From: Leptospira tipperaryensis
GTDB taxonomy: Bacteria > Spirochaetota > Leptospiria > Leptospirales > Leptospiraceae
Assembly (NCBI RefSeq): GCF_001729245.1
Contig: NZ_CP015217.1
Location: forward strand, 2,656,001 to 2,720,000
Reading direction: 5' to 3'
Length of the DNA: 64,000 nt
A program made the position numbers and the translations under genes. Position 1 is the first letter of the stretch. Every line of letters begins with the position of its first letter. Of this stretch, positions 53,432-62,380 are shown piece after piece. The notes beneath the pieces are model-generated. The model saw only the letters and a list, made by a program, of their open reading frames with translations. It was not told the origin of the DNA and searched no databases.

Positions 53432-54544
53432 ATGAGTCAGAATACGTTAGAATATGTTTTAGCAAATCGAATCCAAGGTCTGGACACTTCCGCAATCCGC
53501 AAAGCGTTCGAACTCGCAGGAAGTTTAAAAAATCCGATCAACTTGTCCATAGGTCAGCCTCATTTCCCTTGTCCCGCAAATATCATAGAAGCCGGATGTA
53601 AGGCCCTCAAAGACGGAAAGACCGCTTACACTCTTACCGGTGGAATTCCGGAACTTCGTTCCGCGCTTGCAGAAAAATACAAGACGACTAACGGTATCTC
53701 CTACGCGACGCCCGAAAGAATTTTGGTCACTTCCGGAATCAGCTCCGCATTCTTACTTTTATTCAACGCATTGTTAAACGAAGGAGACGAATGTCTCGTA
53801 GTAACTCCTCACTTTTTGATGTATCCCGCGTATATCAAGATCTACGGAGGAAAGATGAACACGGTGCATCAATCCTTCGAACCGGAAGATCTAAAGGATT
53901 TCTCCAATAAAAAATTGAAGATCATCATCTATTCTTCTCCTTCCAATCCTACCGGTAAAATTCTTTCCAGAAAACAATTGGAAGCACTTGCTGAACTCGC
54001 CGAGAAGACCGGAGCCTATTTGATTTCGGATGAGATCTACGAACTTTTTGACTATGATAAGAAGTTTATTTCAGCGGGTTCTTTTTACGAGAAGACAATC
54101 ACTCTTTCCGGTTTTTCCAAAACTTACAGTATGACTGGACTCCGTCTGTCCTCCATTCTCGCGCCGGAACCCATTACAAAAGCATTAACTACTCTGCAAC
54201 AATACACGATCGTCTGCGCTCCTTCGGTCACTCAGTGGATGGGACTCGAGGCCCTCAAAACGGATATGAGCTCCTACATCGCGGACTACAAAGAAAAAAG
54301 GGACTTTGTCTACGATTCATTGAAAGATCACTACGAAGTGGAGAAAAGCGAAGGCGCATTCTACTTCTTTATCAAGATCAAAGAAAAGGACGATGATTTT
54401 ATCCTAAGAGCCATCAAAGAGAAGGAATTGATCTTGGTTCCGGGTTATATCTTTGCCGATTCTAAAAATTACATTCGGATCAGCTTTGCTTCCGAATGGG
54501 ATAATTTGAAGAAGGGAATTTCCGCGCTTGTCGCACTCGCTTGA
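53432..54544 (+). CDS. PLP-dependent class I/II aminotransferase
   Basis: A 370-residue fold-type I aminotransferase. NLSIGQPHFPCPANI, YTLTGGIPELRSALAEKY, SSPSNPTGKILS, YLISDEIYELFDY and the PLP-lysine region LSGFSKTYSMTGLRLS are clear. The arginine near the end (NYIRISFASEWD) fits substrate carboxylate binding. It is probably an aspartate- or aromatic-type aminotransferase. Specificity cannot be read from the sequence. It overlaps the prepilin peptidase start by 17 bp. Confidence 0.9.
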   Translation: MSQNTLEYVLANRIQGLDTSAIRKAFELAGSLKNPINLSIGQPHFPCPANIIEAGCKALKDGKTAYTLTGGIPELRSALAEKYKTTNGISYATPERILVTSGISSAFLLLFNALLNEGDECLVVTPHFLMYPAYIKIYGGKMNTVHQSFEPEDLKDFSNKKLKIIIYSSPSNPTGKILSRKQLEALAELAEKTGAYLISDEIYELFDYDKKFISAGSFYEKTITLSGFSKTYSMTGLRLSSILAPEPITKALTTLQQYTIVCAPSVTQWMGLEALKTDMSSYIADYKEKRDFVYDSLKDHYEVEKSEGAFYFFIKIKEKDDDFILRAIKEKELILVPGYIFADSKNYIRISFASEWDNLKKGISALVALA

Positions 54545-55385
54545 TCCGTTAAACTTCTGGATCTTTTTGGGATTCGGAAGTTTGGGCGCGGCTTCCTTGG
54601 GAAGTTTTTACGTGACCCTCGGTTATCGAATCTTAGAATACTATTACGGTAAAAAAAGAAAGTCCCTTTCTTTTCGAGAGAAGTGGAAACAGATTTTTAC
54701 TTCTCCGAGCGCCTGCGATCACTGCGGAAAGGAAATCCGTTATCCGGAACTTCTTCCCGTGGTTGGATATCTGATCACAAAAGGAAAATGCAAAGAATGT
54801 AAAAAGCCGATCCGTGTGATCTTTCCTCTGGTTGAATTTTCTTTTTTTTCTATCTTTGTTTTTTGTTTTCTTCTTACCCAAAATCCCGCTTTCAGTTTTG
54901 TTTTTTTGTTTTTATGCGGGCATCTTTTGATTTCCTGTCTGACCGATGCGTATCATTTCTCTTTGGACTATGAAAATCTTCCCTGGATTTTATTCTTCGG
55001 TTTGACCGCAGTTTATCTTTTGAACGGCAAACTCCCCGGCTGGAACGAACTCTTTGTCTTCGGAGGTTTTTTCGCCGCGTTTCTGATCTTGTTTCTTTTC
55101 TTTCCGGGCGGAATCGGTTTTGGAGACGTTCTCTTTGCACCGGTTCTTGCGATGATCGCCGGTCATCCTTGGTGGATGTTTTTTTTAAACGCCTCTTATA
55201 TTCCTGCGGTTTTGTTTACGGTCGCGCTTCGAAAAAAAGGGGAAAGCCTTCGTAGAACTCCGATTCCGATGGGTTTGTATTTTGGCCTGGGAACAGTTCT
55301 TACTTTTTTTGGTAAGATCCTTTTTGAATCCGAGCTCCTTTCGATTCCGATCTTTTCCGATCTTTTGGATCAAAACCCGCAATAA
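54528..55385 (+). CDS. Type IV prepilin peptidase (A24 family, PilD-like)
   Basis: A 285-residue inner-membrane aspartic peptidase. The N-terminal cytosolic part has the zinc-like Cys pairs CDHCGKEI and CKECKKPI typical of bifunctional PilD. The catalytic aspartates are in CLTDAYHF and GIGFGDVLFAP. About seven membrane helices follow. The start is a TTG at 54528, inside the aminotransferase, with GAAGGG about 10 bp upstream. It would process prepilins or pseudopilins of a type IV pilus or type II secretion system. None is encoded in the window. Confidence 0.87.
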   Translation: MSHSLDPLNFWIFLGFGSLGAASLGSFYVTLGYRILEYYYGKKRKSLSFREKWKQIFTSPSACDHCGKEIRYPELLPVVGYLITKGKCKECKKPIRVIFPLVEFSFFSIFVFCFLLTQNPAFSFVFLFLCGHLLISCLTDAYHFSLDYENLPWILFFGLTAVYLLNGKLPGWNELFVFGGFFAAFLILFLFFPGGIGFGDVLFAPVLAMIAGHPWWMFFLNASYIPAVLFTVALRKKGESLRRTPIPMGLYFGLGTVLTFFGKILFESELLSIPIFSDLLDQNPQ

Positions 55386-56201
55386 AAAATCGAAGAACTT
55401 TCGAAGGACCGGTGGGAAGTTTTTATAAAACGGGAATGCCGGGTTTCAAATTAGCATATTTTTATTTTAGAATATTCTAATTTAAGAATCTACCTCATCT
55501 ATCTTTTCCTGAGACGGTTTCTATTTTGAGTGAAAACTTTTGTTCCAATCCAACAAAAATGAGGATTCTTCTTTGCTTCAATCTTTTGAGAACCGAATCT
55601 CTCTGTGATTTGAGCAACTTTCTATCCGAAAGCCTGAGGAGAGCATTGGAACGATAAGGACCTTTGTCGTAGTTCCGACGAGAGGAATTTTACTTGCAAG
55701 AAGCGCGATTTTGTGATAGAGGAAAAGTCACACGAGTTTTCCCACGAGCCCGCCTCCTCCACCCAATCAGGGTGGGGCCGCGCGAGTTTCACGGAGGGAC
55801 CTTTGTCGTACTTCCGACGAGAGGAATTTTACTTGCAAGAAGCGCGATTTTGTGATAGAGGAAAGTCGCACGAGTTTTCCCACGAGCCCGCCTCCTCCAC
55901 CCATTCAGGGCGGGGCCGCGCGAGTTTCACAGAGGACCTTTGTCGTAGTTCCGACGAAAGGAATTTTATTTGCAAGAAGCGCGATTCTGTGATAGAGGAA
56001 AGTCGCACGAGTTTTCCCACGAGCCCGCCTCCTCCACCCATTCAGGGTGGGGCCGCGCGAGTTTCACGGAAGGACCTTTGTCGTAGTTCCGACAGACCAA
56101 TCTTTACGGTCTGGATTTTATCCAAAACGAACTGGAAGTCCGACTGAATGCAAAACCTTTTTCTAAAAAAGAACTTTGTCGGAACAACAAGCCCAAGCCG
56201 A
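55386..56201. other. Intergenic gap dominated by a tandem repeat
   Basis: An 816-bp gap, about half of which is the three-copy tandem array at 55658-56095. The rest is AT-rich without a supported gene. A long plus-strand open frame here (55713..56147) simply translates the repeat. Confidence 0.7.
55658..56095 (+). repeat. Dispersed hairpin repeat family, locus E (tandem array of about 138 bp)
   Basis: Three nearly identical head-to-tail units begin at 55658, 55797 and 55934, with a fourth partial copy at 56072 (spacings 139, 137 and 138 bp). Each starts GGACCTTTGTCGTA, has the TCCGACGAGAGGAATTTT boundary, GTGATAGAGGAAA, CCTCCTCCACCC, a hairpin CCACCC-loop-GGGTGG and CGCGCGAGTTTCAC. The few substitutions between copies include loop variants (AATCA, ATTCA). 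Confidence 0.92.
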
Positions 56202-56591
56202 TTAGATCGGATAAAAAAAGAGTCCGCAAAAAAAGAGGATCAACCAAAAACCCGTCTCGATCGTTTCGCTGAGAGGTTGGATTCTTCTAATTCCTCCGTA
56301 AGCGTGAACGATCACCATCAAACCAAAACATCCGAGAAGAATGTTAAAATAAAACGGCTGCACCGCGCGATTTCCGGCGGCGACAAAACCCATATAACAA
56401 AGGACGCACATCACGCTCGCAAGACAACGTCCGTAATAAATGGACAAGTTGCCTTGATCTGGAATCTCCCATCCTAAAACCGCGGCCCAACGAAGAGGCA
56501 CTAAAAACATAGGAAGCGCGAACACAAAAAAAGTCGCGGCCACGAGCACATATAAGAATAAACTGGATTCACTTCCCCAGATTCCGATCAT
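56202..56591 (-). CDS. Hypothetical four-helix membrane protein
   Basis: A 129-residue hydrophobic protein with about four membrane segments (LFLYVLVAATFFVFALPMFL, ASVMCVLCYMGFVAAGNRAV, FNILLGCFGLMVIVHAYGG, GFWLILFFCGLFFYP) and short loops. No motif is recognised. It stands alone between the tandem repeat and a 635-bp gap. The open frame on the other strand in this region is its shadow. Confidence 0.72.
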   Translation of the reverse strand: MIGIWGSESSLFLYVLVAATFFVFALPMFLVPLRWAAVLGWEIPDQGNLSIYYGRCLASVMCVLCYMGFVAAGNRAVQPFYFNILLGCFGLMVIVHAYGGIRRIQPLSETIETGFWLILFFCGLFFYPI

Positions 56592-57226
56592 AACTTTTCC
56601 TCCACAAAAAATTCAGATTCATTCAAAGCCGAAAACATACCTTAACTCGGAGAAATTTTCGACTCGCACGAAATCGATTTCGATTCGCGGTGCCGAATAA
56701 CGCACAAATTATACATTTATGTCATATTATTCACTTCATTGACTCATATTTTCGTAAAGAAAAATACTTTTGATGAAAATAAAATATTTCTTCGAGAATG
56801 AATTTCGCATTTCAAAAACACTCTCTAACTTACGTTTTCTTAGAAAGAGAACGCAAAGCAAGCTCCTGATAAATAAATCAGAGTGAATTTCAAAACTCTT
56901 ACTTATAATTTAGAGTTCGATTGTGTCTTTGGGAAATGCTTCGACCGAACCCGAGGAAAGGTTACTTTTTTCTAATATGATTTTGGAAATTGCAGAGAAT
57001 GGATCTGTTTTTGTTCTTATTTTTTTTGTAAGAATTTTTAAGATCTTTTGTAACTTTTTAGAATCGTTTGCGTATGGAAAGAATGGTTTAAAAAATTCTG
57101 AAATTTTGTTTGGTGGACGGTAAACCGGCCAAGACGATATTTTAGAAAGCGGGAAAGTTTTCGCCTCCTAAAATGAGGAAACGAAAACACATTCAAAATT
57201 TGGAATGATTTTAGAAATTTCTTTAT
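56592..57226. other. AT-rich gap, no gene supported
   Basis: A 635-bp AT-rich stretch with poor coding character. A plus-strand frame at 56923..57123 begins with a non-ATG start and has no family features. I see no repeat unit, tRNA or hairpin of note. Confidence 0.55.
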
Positions 57227-58447
57227 TCAAAAATAAACAACCCTCAGATCCACGCCGCCGTGAGTCACGTGGATCGTATCGGTCTTGATTCCCATATTAC
57301 GATTGAGAATGGACCAAGAATCTTCGTCAGGACAAAGAATCAATCCGCTGATTTCCACGGGGAGTTCCCACCAGAGTTTAAGTTTTTCACCCAACTTTTT
57401 GTAGAACGCGTTAGTCGCACCAGCCTCCATTCTTAATCCGTAAGGAGGATTGAGGGGCATCCAGATTCGTTTCGGCTTCCCGACGCTTTCCCAGATATCT
57501 TTTGGAGAACCAGTGAAAAAATCTCCCTGCCACTCCTGCATCGAAACCAAATCCAGAATTTCAGATTCCTTTAGAAAAGCTTGATATTGATCCATTCTCT
57601 TCTTCGTGTATTGAAACGTTTCTTCGTTCAGTTCGTTCCACCAGACCGCGATCGGATTTTTGCCCGGAGGTTTTAGAGTTTTCTTTTTTAGAAAGTCCCA
57701 AGTGGATTCAGGAAATTCTCCCATATCTTGAAACAAAAAAGTTCTCTGATAATGAGGAAAGCCGACTCCAAAAATAGAATCCACCGATTCTCTGATAAGG
57801 GTTCCAGTTCCTGCAAAAGGAACAAAAACAGCATCCGGGTTCGGAAGAATCTTGTGCATTCTCTGAATCAAAAATCTCGCGAGGTCTTCCCGGATCGGAG
57901 CCGACTTAGAAAGAGGTTTGAACTTTCCTCTTTGATTGAGAGGTTCTCCGGCGAGACTTACGTTCATCACGATTTCGTCGTCCATGATCATCGCGCTGAG
58001 TTCGGTCGTCCTTTTTCCGTTAGTCGGATTGGTATGTTCCGTTTCCCAGAGCCTTCTTAGATCTTCCGGAGTCCATTCGGTTGCGCCCTTGACCTGAGGA
58101 TGGAACTGAAGATCCCAATCCGACGGAAGAACTTCCGACTTACGAAGAGAGTTTTCGAATTCTTTAAAATCAAAAGACCGTTTTAAGGGATACATCCCCA
58201 AGTTGAGTCTAAAATCCCGAACCCAAGGAATTCTTACCAAAAGTTCGAGAGCCTGACGGAAGTTCGCATTCTCGAGCAGAATCTTCCCGGGTAGAACTTT
58301 GAGAAACGGCGTAGACATTTTCGGAAGATAAGAATCGCTGATGATCCTCTTCGCCGTTTGTTCGGTTTCCTTCGCGGATCCCGTGGGGAGCAGATATTCC
58401 CATCTCCTCAGCTGGCCCGACTTAAATTTAGGAAACTTCCATAGCAT
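57227..58447 (-). CDS. RlmL-like RNA guanine N2-methyltransferase
   Basis: A 406-residue protein with a THUMP-like N-terminal region and a class I SAM-dependent methyltransferase domain. LAGEPLNQRGKFKPLSKSAPIREDLA matches the segment before the SAM site in RlmL/RlmK-like enzymes. FVPFAGTGTLIRES is the SAM loop, and NPPYGLRM is the catalytic NPPY motif for exocyclic amines. The target (23S rRNA or tRNA guanine) is uncertain. It is the last gene of the tetR/efflux cluster direction, 62 bp after the ATPase, and may share its transcript. Confidence 0.82.
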   Translation of the reverse strand: MLWKFPKFKSGQLRRWEYLLPTGSAKETEQTAKRIISDSYLPKMSTPFLKVLPGKILLENANFRQALELLVRIPWVRDFRLNLGMYPLKRSFDFKEFENSLRKSEVLPSDWDLQFHPQVKGATEWTPEDLRRLWETEHTNPTNGKRTTELSAMIMDDEIVMNVSLAGEPLNQRGKFKPLSKSAPIREDLARFLIQRMHKILPNPDAVFVPFAGTGTLIRESVDSIFGVGFPHYQRTFLFQDMGEFPESTWDFLKKKTLKPPGKNPIAVWWNELNEETFQYTKKRMDQYQAFLKESEILDLVSMQEWQGDFFTGSPKDIWESVGKPKRIWMPLNPPYGLRMEAGATNAFYKKLGEKLKLWWELPVEISGLILCPDEDSWSILNRNMGIKTDTIHVTHGGVDLRVVYF

Positions 58448-58509
58448 GGTAGTAGAATTTAATATCGCTTCCGTACGGCCTATCTCAAAACTTTCTCAAA
58501 TTCAAATAA

Positions 58510-59226
58510 TCAGCGTCCTACTTTCGAAGCCTTCTGGATTGCCTCCCATTCCTTGCCGGAGACGATTCTTCCATCCACGAGATGGATCTGTCTTTTGGTC
58601 CTTGCAGCAAAATCCGGATCGTGTGTTACCACGACGATCGTGGTTTTTCTCTCCTCATTCACCTTCGCAAGAATATTCATCACCACTTTGGTGTTCGCCG
58701 AGTCCAAGGCTCCCGTGGGTTCGTCCGCAAAGATATACTTAGGGCTCATCACAAGCGCACGGGCGATCGCTACCCTTTGGGCCTGACCTCCGGAGAGTCG
58801 GTTGATCCGATAGTCCATCCTATCTTTCAGATCGAATTCTTCGAGAAGGTGTTCCGCATAACTTTGATGTTCATTCAAAAGGCCCGCCTTTCTCGCGGGC
58901 ATCAAAACGTTTTCGAGGGCCGTAAACTCGGGAAGTAGATAGTGAAACTGAAAGATAAATCCCATTCTTTTGTTTCGAAACTCGTGAATTTCTTCTTCGT
59001 CCATCTGATAGATATCTTTTCCGTCGATATGAATCTCTCCCCTACTCGGCGGATCCAAAGAACTGATCATATAAAGAAGCGTGCTCTTTCCGGATCCGGA
59101 CTTTCCGGTGAGAGAAACATAATCTCCTTCTTGGATATCGAGGCTAACACCTTTGATGATTTCCGAATTTCCAAACATCTTCTGAAGATTGAAAACGGAG
59201 ATTCCATTTTGAACGGCGGTCTGCAT
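58510..59226 (-). CDS. ABC transporter ATP-binding protein (MacB/LolD family)
   Basis: A 238-residue ATPase. The ATG at 59226 is chosen for its GAGGAG 7 bp upstream. The frame stays open to 59289 inside the permease. Walker A is GKSGSGKST, the Q-loop segment [20 protein letters not shown], signature [15 protein letters not shown], Walker [14 protein letters not shown]-loop VTHD. It is paired with the FtsX permease 2 bp upstream and a membrane-fusion protein, forming a MacAB-like efflux or lipoprotein-handling system. Confidence 0.92.
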   Translation of the reverse strand: MQTAVQNGISVFNLQKMFGNSEIIKGVSLDIQEGDYVSLTGKSGSGKSTLLYMISSLDPPSRGEIHIDGKDIYQMDEEEIHEFRNKRMGFIFQFHYLLPEFTALENVLMPARKAGLLNEHQSYAEHLLEEFDLKDRMDYRINRLSGGQAQRVAIARALVMSPKYIFADEPTGALDSANTKVVMNILAKVNEERKTTIVVVTHDPDFAARTKRQIHLVDGRIVSGKEWEAIQKASKVGR

Positions 59227-59228
59227 TC

Positions 59229-60467
59229 TTATTCTCCTCTTATGATCTCGATCGGAGAAAGTTTTCCCGCGGACCTCGCGGGAATCCAACTCGCAATCAA
59301 CGTGGCGACCATCGACTGTAAAAATGCCTGGAAGTAGATCGCCGGCGCAAAGGAAACGACCATGGATCCAGCTCCGGCCGAAAATAAAGGATTTGAAAAA
59401 GGAAGAGATTCGATTCTCAAGCAGACTAAAAATCCGACGATGAGTCCGATGATTCCCCCAACGACTCCGAGAATCATTCCCTGCATCAAAAAGATCATAA
59501 GAACTTCTTTGGGTCGAAATCCAATCGAACGAAGAATGGCGATTTCTCTTTTCTTTTGGTTGATAATTACATTCAAAATATTGTATATTCCAAATCCTGC
59601 TACCACGAGAATGGCCGCGGTCATCGAATACCGGATCGCGTCCTGCAACTTAAAGATCGCAAAAAAACTGGAGTTGGCTTCCTGCCAGCTTAGAACCTTG
59701 TCTTCTCCGAGACCTCTCCATTCCTCAGCTTTTAAGATGGAACGATTTACGTCCTTTAGACGAACCGCGATGTCCGTGATCATTCCGGATTGTCCCGTCA
59801 ACTGCTGCACTTCGGATAACAATCCGTAGGCGATGCTGTCGTCCAGAGCCTTGTTTCCGGAACGAAAGATTCCGGAAATACGAAACGGAGTTCTTTCCTG
59901 CAAACCCGCGGTGATCCAGACCGTTTTGTTGAGTCCCAATCCTAAGAGTTTCGAAAGTCCGTCTCCGAGGATGAGTCTGTTTCCGGCCGCAAGGGATTCT
60001 ACACTTCCTTCCGTGATGTAATCCGCGAGAGGAGTGATCAAAATCTGTCTCGAAGGGATGATGCCTATGATCTTACCGGCTTCTTGATTGGAACCGGAAT
60101 AAAGAAAGATTCTTCCGCTAACTTGCGGAGAATAAGCCTCCACTTCGGGATCGAGGTCCAACCTTTCATACCAGAGACTCGCCTGGTTCAAATGAGTGGA
60201 TCCTCGTTTACCGGAAGGAGGAGAAAGCCAGAACACATTCTCGTTGGGAAAAAGATCGTCCATAGAATTGGCCTGGATGATTTCTTGTCTGGGTGAGATT
60301 CGAACGTGGCAGTCCGCGTTGATCAATTGATCGATGAGATAACCCCGGAAACCGAGTAAAACCCCGGAGATGATGATAAACGCGGCGGTTCCCAAAACGA
60401 TTCCGGAAAGAGTCGTCAGAGTTTGTTTTCCCCTGACTAGCATTTGTCTGAGGGCGATAAACAACAT
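59229..60467 (-). CDS. FtsX-type ABC permease (MacB/LolC-like)
   Basis: A 412-residue permease with an N-terminal membrane helix ([20 protein letters not shown]), a large periplasmic domain of about 220 residues, and three C-terminal helices with the FtsX domain ([19 protein letters not shown]). The periplasmic MacB-like domain suits a partnership with the adaptor encoded upstream. It shares one base (TGATG) with the adaptor gene's stop. The substrate is unknown. Confidence 0.9.
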   Translation of the reverse strand: MLFIALRQMLVRGKQTLTTLSGIVLGTAAFIIISGVLLGFRGYLIDQLINADCHVRISPRQEIIQANSMDDLFPNENVFWLSPPSGKRGSTHLNQASLWYERLDLDPEVEAYSPQVSGRIFLYSGSNQEAGKIIGIIPSRQILITPLADYITEGSVESLAAGNRLILGDGLSKLLGLGLNKTVWITAGLQERTPFRISGIFRSGNKALDDSIAYGLLSEVQQLTGQSGMITDIAVRLKDVNRSILKAEEWRGLGEDKVLSWQEANSSFFAIFKLQDAIRYSMTAAILVVAGFGIYNILNVIINQKKREIAILRSIGFRPKEVLMIFLMQGMILGVVGGIIGLIVGFLVCLRIESLPFSNPLFSAGAGSMVVSFAPAIYFQAFLQSMVATLIASWIPARSAGKLSPIEIIRGE

Positions 60468-61282
60468 CAGGGCGCCTCGGAGAGTCGATCTCCCGCTTGA
60501 ATATCCCCTTCTTTGACTTCTATAAACTGTTCGGATCTGAGTCCGGGGGTAAAGGAGACTGCAAGAGATTTACCGTTTCTGAATATTATAATTTTATGTT
60601 TCTTTTCGTATTTTCGAGGAACCAAGACCGCGTTATCCCGTTTACCGACTTCGATCGCAACGTCCGCCGTCATTCCTGGAAGAACTCCTTCCGGAAAACG
60701 GGCGGCTTCGATCCTCGCAAAAAATTGTCCCGCGTGAGAAAAGGTTCCTTGAACCTTTCCTTGTATGACTTCGTTCGGTTTTCCTTCAAAGCGTATGAGC
60801 GCCGACTGTCCCTTTTTTATCGAAAGAAGAATCTGTTCGTCCAGAGCCACCACGAGATATTTCGCCCCGACTCCCAAAACCTCTACGGCCTGCATCGTTT
60901 GAAACGCGACCTCTCCCTCGTGATAACCGATATCCGAAACGATTCCTCGGATCGGAGATCGAACTGTGGTAAGACCTTCCAACTGTAAAAGACTCTGGCC
61001 CGGAAAGACTTCGTCTCCTTCCAAAACAAAAACCTTGGTCACTTTTGTGGGAACCCCAACTCGAAATCGAAACGTATCCAAGGAATGTACGGTTCCTAAT
61101 CCGTAGGCTTTTTCCGATATCGGACCTACGACGGCGACGTCCTCAGTTTTCGGTTTGTTTTTCAATTGAAAGATCAGAATCAAAACCGCGATCGGAAGAA
61201 GCGCGGAAACAATTCTATAGGGAAGTCGCAAAGACTTATAAATTCTCCAAAAGGATTTGAGCTTGTTGACTACAACTTTCAT
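60467..61282 (-). CDS. HlyD/MacA-like membrane-fusion adaptor
   Basis: A 271-residue adaptor. I start at ATG 61282, which has GGAG 9 bp upstream and lies just after the TetR gene's stop. A longer frame runs into that gene. A membrane anchor (IVSALLPIAVLILIFQL) is followed by a biotinyl-lipoyl-like domain (EGDEVFPGQSLLQLEGLTTV, RGIVSDIGYHEGEVAF) and beta-barrel segments. The long hairpin of classical MacA is short or missing, so this is a compact type. It works with the permease and ATPase downstream. Confidence 0.85.
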   Translation of the reverse strand: MKVVVNKLKSFWRIYKSLRLPYRIVSALLPIAVLILIFQLKNKPKTEDVAVVGPISEKAYGLGTVHSLDTFRFRVGVPTKVTKVFVLEGDEVFPGQSLLQLEGLTTVRSPIRGIVSDIGYHEGEVAFQTMQAVEVLGVGAKYLVVALDEQILLSIKKGQSALIRFEGKPNEVIQGKVQGTFSHAGQFFARIEAARFPEGVLPGMTADVAIEVGKRDNAVLVPRKYEKKHKIIIFRNGKSLAVSFTPGLRSEQFIEVKEGDIQAGDRLSEAP

Positions 61283-61298
61283 TCTCACTGACTCCAAC

Positions 61299-62024
61299 TT
61301 ACTTTTTTTTCTTCGTCTTTGTAGTTTTGGGAACCGTCTTCTTTTTCTTTGCTTGCGGCTTTGCAACTGCGACTTCTTTCTTTTTAGGCGCGAGTCCCGC
61401 CGCGATAAAATCGGTAGTTCGTTTTAACTCGGCTTCTGCGTCCCAATCTTTATCTTCTTCCGGCTGAAAGAATACTTCGGTAAGAAGGATATAACCGGAA
61501 AGATTGGTAGCAACGAGTCGAAACGCGGACGGGATCGGAATGTCTTTGATGAGCCCCTTGTCCTGAAACGCCTTGAGACGTTCCACGATCAAGGGTGCGA
61601 GTTTTTGTTTAAAGACCCTTTCCAGAATTCCTCGAATCTCCGGTGAGATCATCGCTTCTTGAACGATGATACGAATGAGGTTTCGATTTTTTCGGATAAA
61701 AGCGATTCTCTCTTCAAAGACGGCCTGTAGGAATTCTTCGAAGGTTGAATAGTCTTGGGAAAAGACTACTTTCAATCGTTTTAAAGTGAGGGGCGCGATA
61801 AAACTTTCCATGATCGGCATCGCGAGACTCAAAAGAAGTTCTTTCTTACTCTTGAAGTGTTTGAAGATCAGGCCTTCGGCGACTCCTGCCTTTTTTGCGA
61901 TCTCGCCGGTGGTTGTTGCGGAAAATCCCTTTTGCGCGAAGATTTCCATCGCCGCCAAAAAGATCTTTTTTTGACCTTCGGGCCAACCCGGATCCAATTC
62001 TATATTTTCTTTGATTTCTTGCAT
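61299..62024 (-). CDS. TetR/AcrR-family regulator of the efflux operon
   Basis: A 241-residue repressor with an N-terminal helix-turn-helix (FAQKGFSATTTGEIAKKAGVAEGLIFKHFKSKKELL) and a ligand-binding helical C-terminal domain. The last 30 residues are a Lys/Thr-rich tail (VAKPQAKKKKTVPKTTKTKKKK), unusual for TetR and perhaps a nonspecific DNA contact. It is the first gene of the operon with the adaptor, permease and ATPase. A palindromic operator overlaps its own promoter, so autorepression is likely. Confidence 0.9.
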   Translation of the reverse strand: MQEIKENIELDPGWPEGQKKIFLAAMEIFAQKGFSATTTGEIAKKAGVAEGLIFKHFKSKKELLLSLAMPIMESFIAPLTLKRLKVVFSQDYSTFEEFLQAVFEERIAFIRKNRNLIRIIVQEAMISPEIRGILERVFKQKLAPLIVERLKAFQDKGLIKDIPIPSAFRLVATNLSGYILLTEVFFQPEEDKDWDAEAELKRTTDFIAAGLAPKKKEVAVAKPQAKKKKTVPKTTKTKKKK

Positions 62025-62026
62025 GG

Positions 62027-62044
62027 TGAGTGATTACTCACTCA
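62027..62044 (-). promoter_or_regulatory. Palindromic operator at the tetR start
   Basis: TGAGTGA-TTAC-TCACTCA is a perfect 7-bp inverted repeat with a 4-bp spacer, 2 bp upstream of the tetR start codon and touching the -10 element. The predicted transcription start lies inside it. Size and symmetry suit a TetR dimer site. Confidence 0.75.
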
Positions 62045-62072
62045 TGATAACAAAAGCACGTATTTCTGTCAA
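62044..62072 (-). promoter_or_regulatory. Sigma-70-like promoter of the tetR-efflux operon
   Basis: On the minus strand, TTGACA (62072-62067), a 17-bp spacer and TATCAT (62049-62044) form a near-consensus promoter. The -10 is followed directly by the operator, leaving a leader of only about 15 nt. Confidence 0.75.
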
Positions 62073-62380
62073 GGGTCAAAGTGAATCCAAACCTTCTTTT
62101 TAGAAAAAAATTTCAGGAGAACCGTAAGGGTTAGAATATCAAAAACGTTCGATTCTTACTAAAAACCGTGAGTGGAATGATTCAGGATCAGGCTTCCCAC
62201 GGCGGACTTTCCCAAATTTCGTAAGAGATTTGTAATCGGATCCGTTCTTCATCCAGTTCGAATTTCCTTTGTTTTTGACTTGAGCGTCTGCCTCCTTTCC
62301 GGCTTATTATAAGAATCGGGTCGGCTCCTGCGGACTTTGTGTCGAACCGGTAATCAGAGAAAAAATTAAAAAGAGCCAGA
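62045..62380. other. Divergent intergenic region between tetR and the LTA-synthase-type gene
   Basis: A 336-bp region. The left end holds the tetR promoter. I do not see a convincing promoter or operator for the plus-strand gene, and no other gene or repeat is supported. Confidence 0.55.

Noticed and set aside
55658..56095. CRISPR array
   Set aside because: The repeat unit is about 138 bp with almost identical copies and no unique spacers.
55713..56147. 144-residue open frame with three protein repeats
   Set aside because: The protein repeat equals the tandem DNA repeat, since 138 is a multiple of three and keeps the frame open. There is no ribosome binding site.
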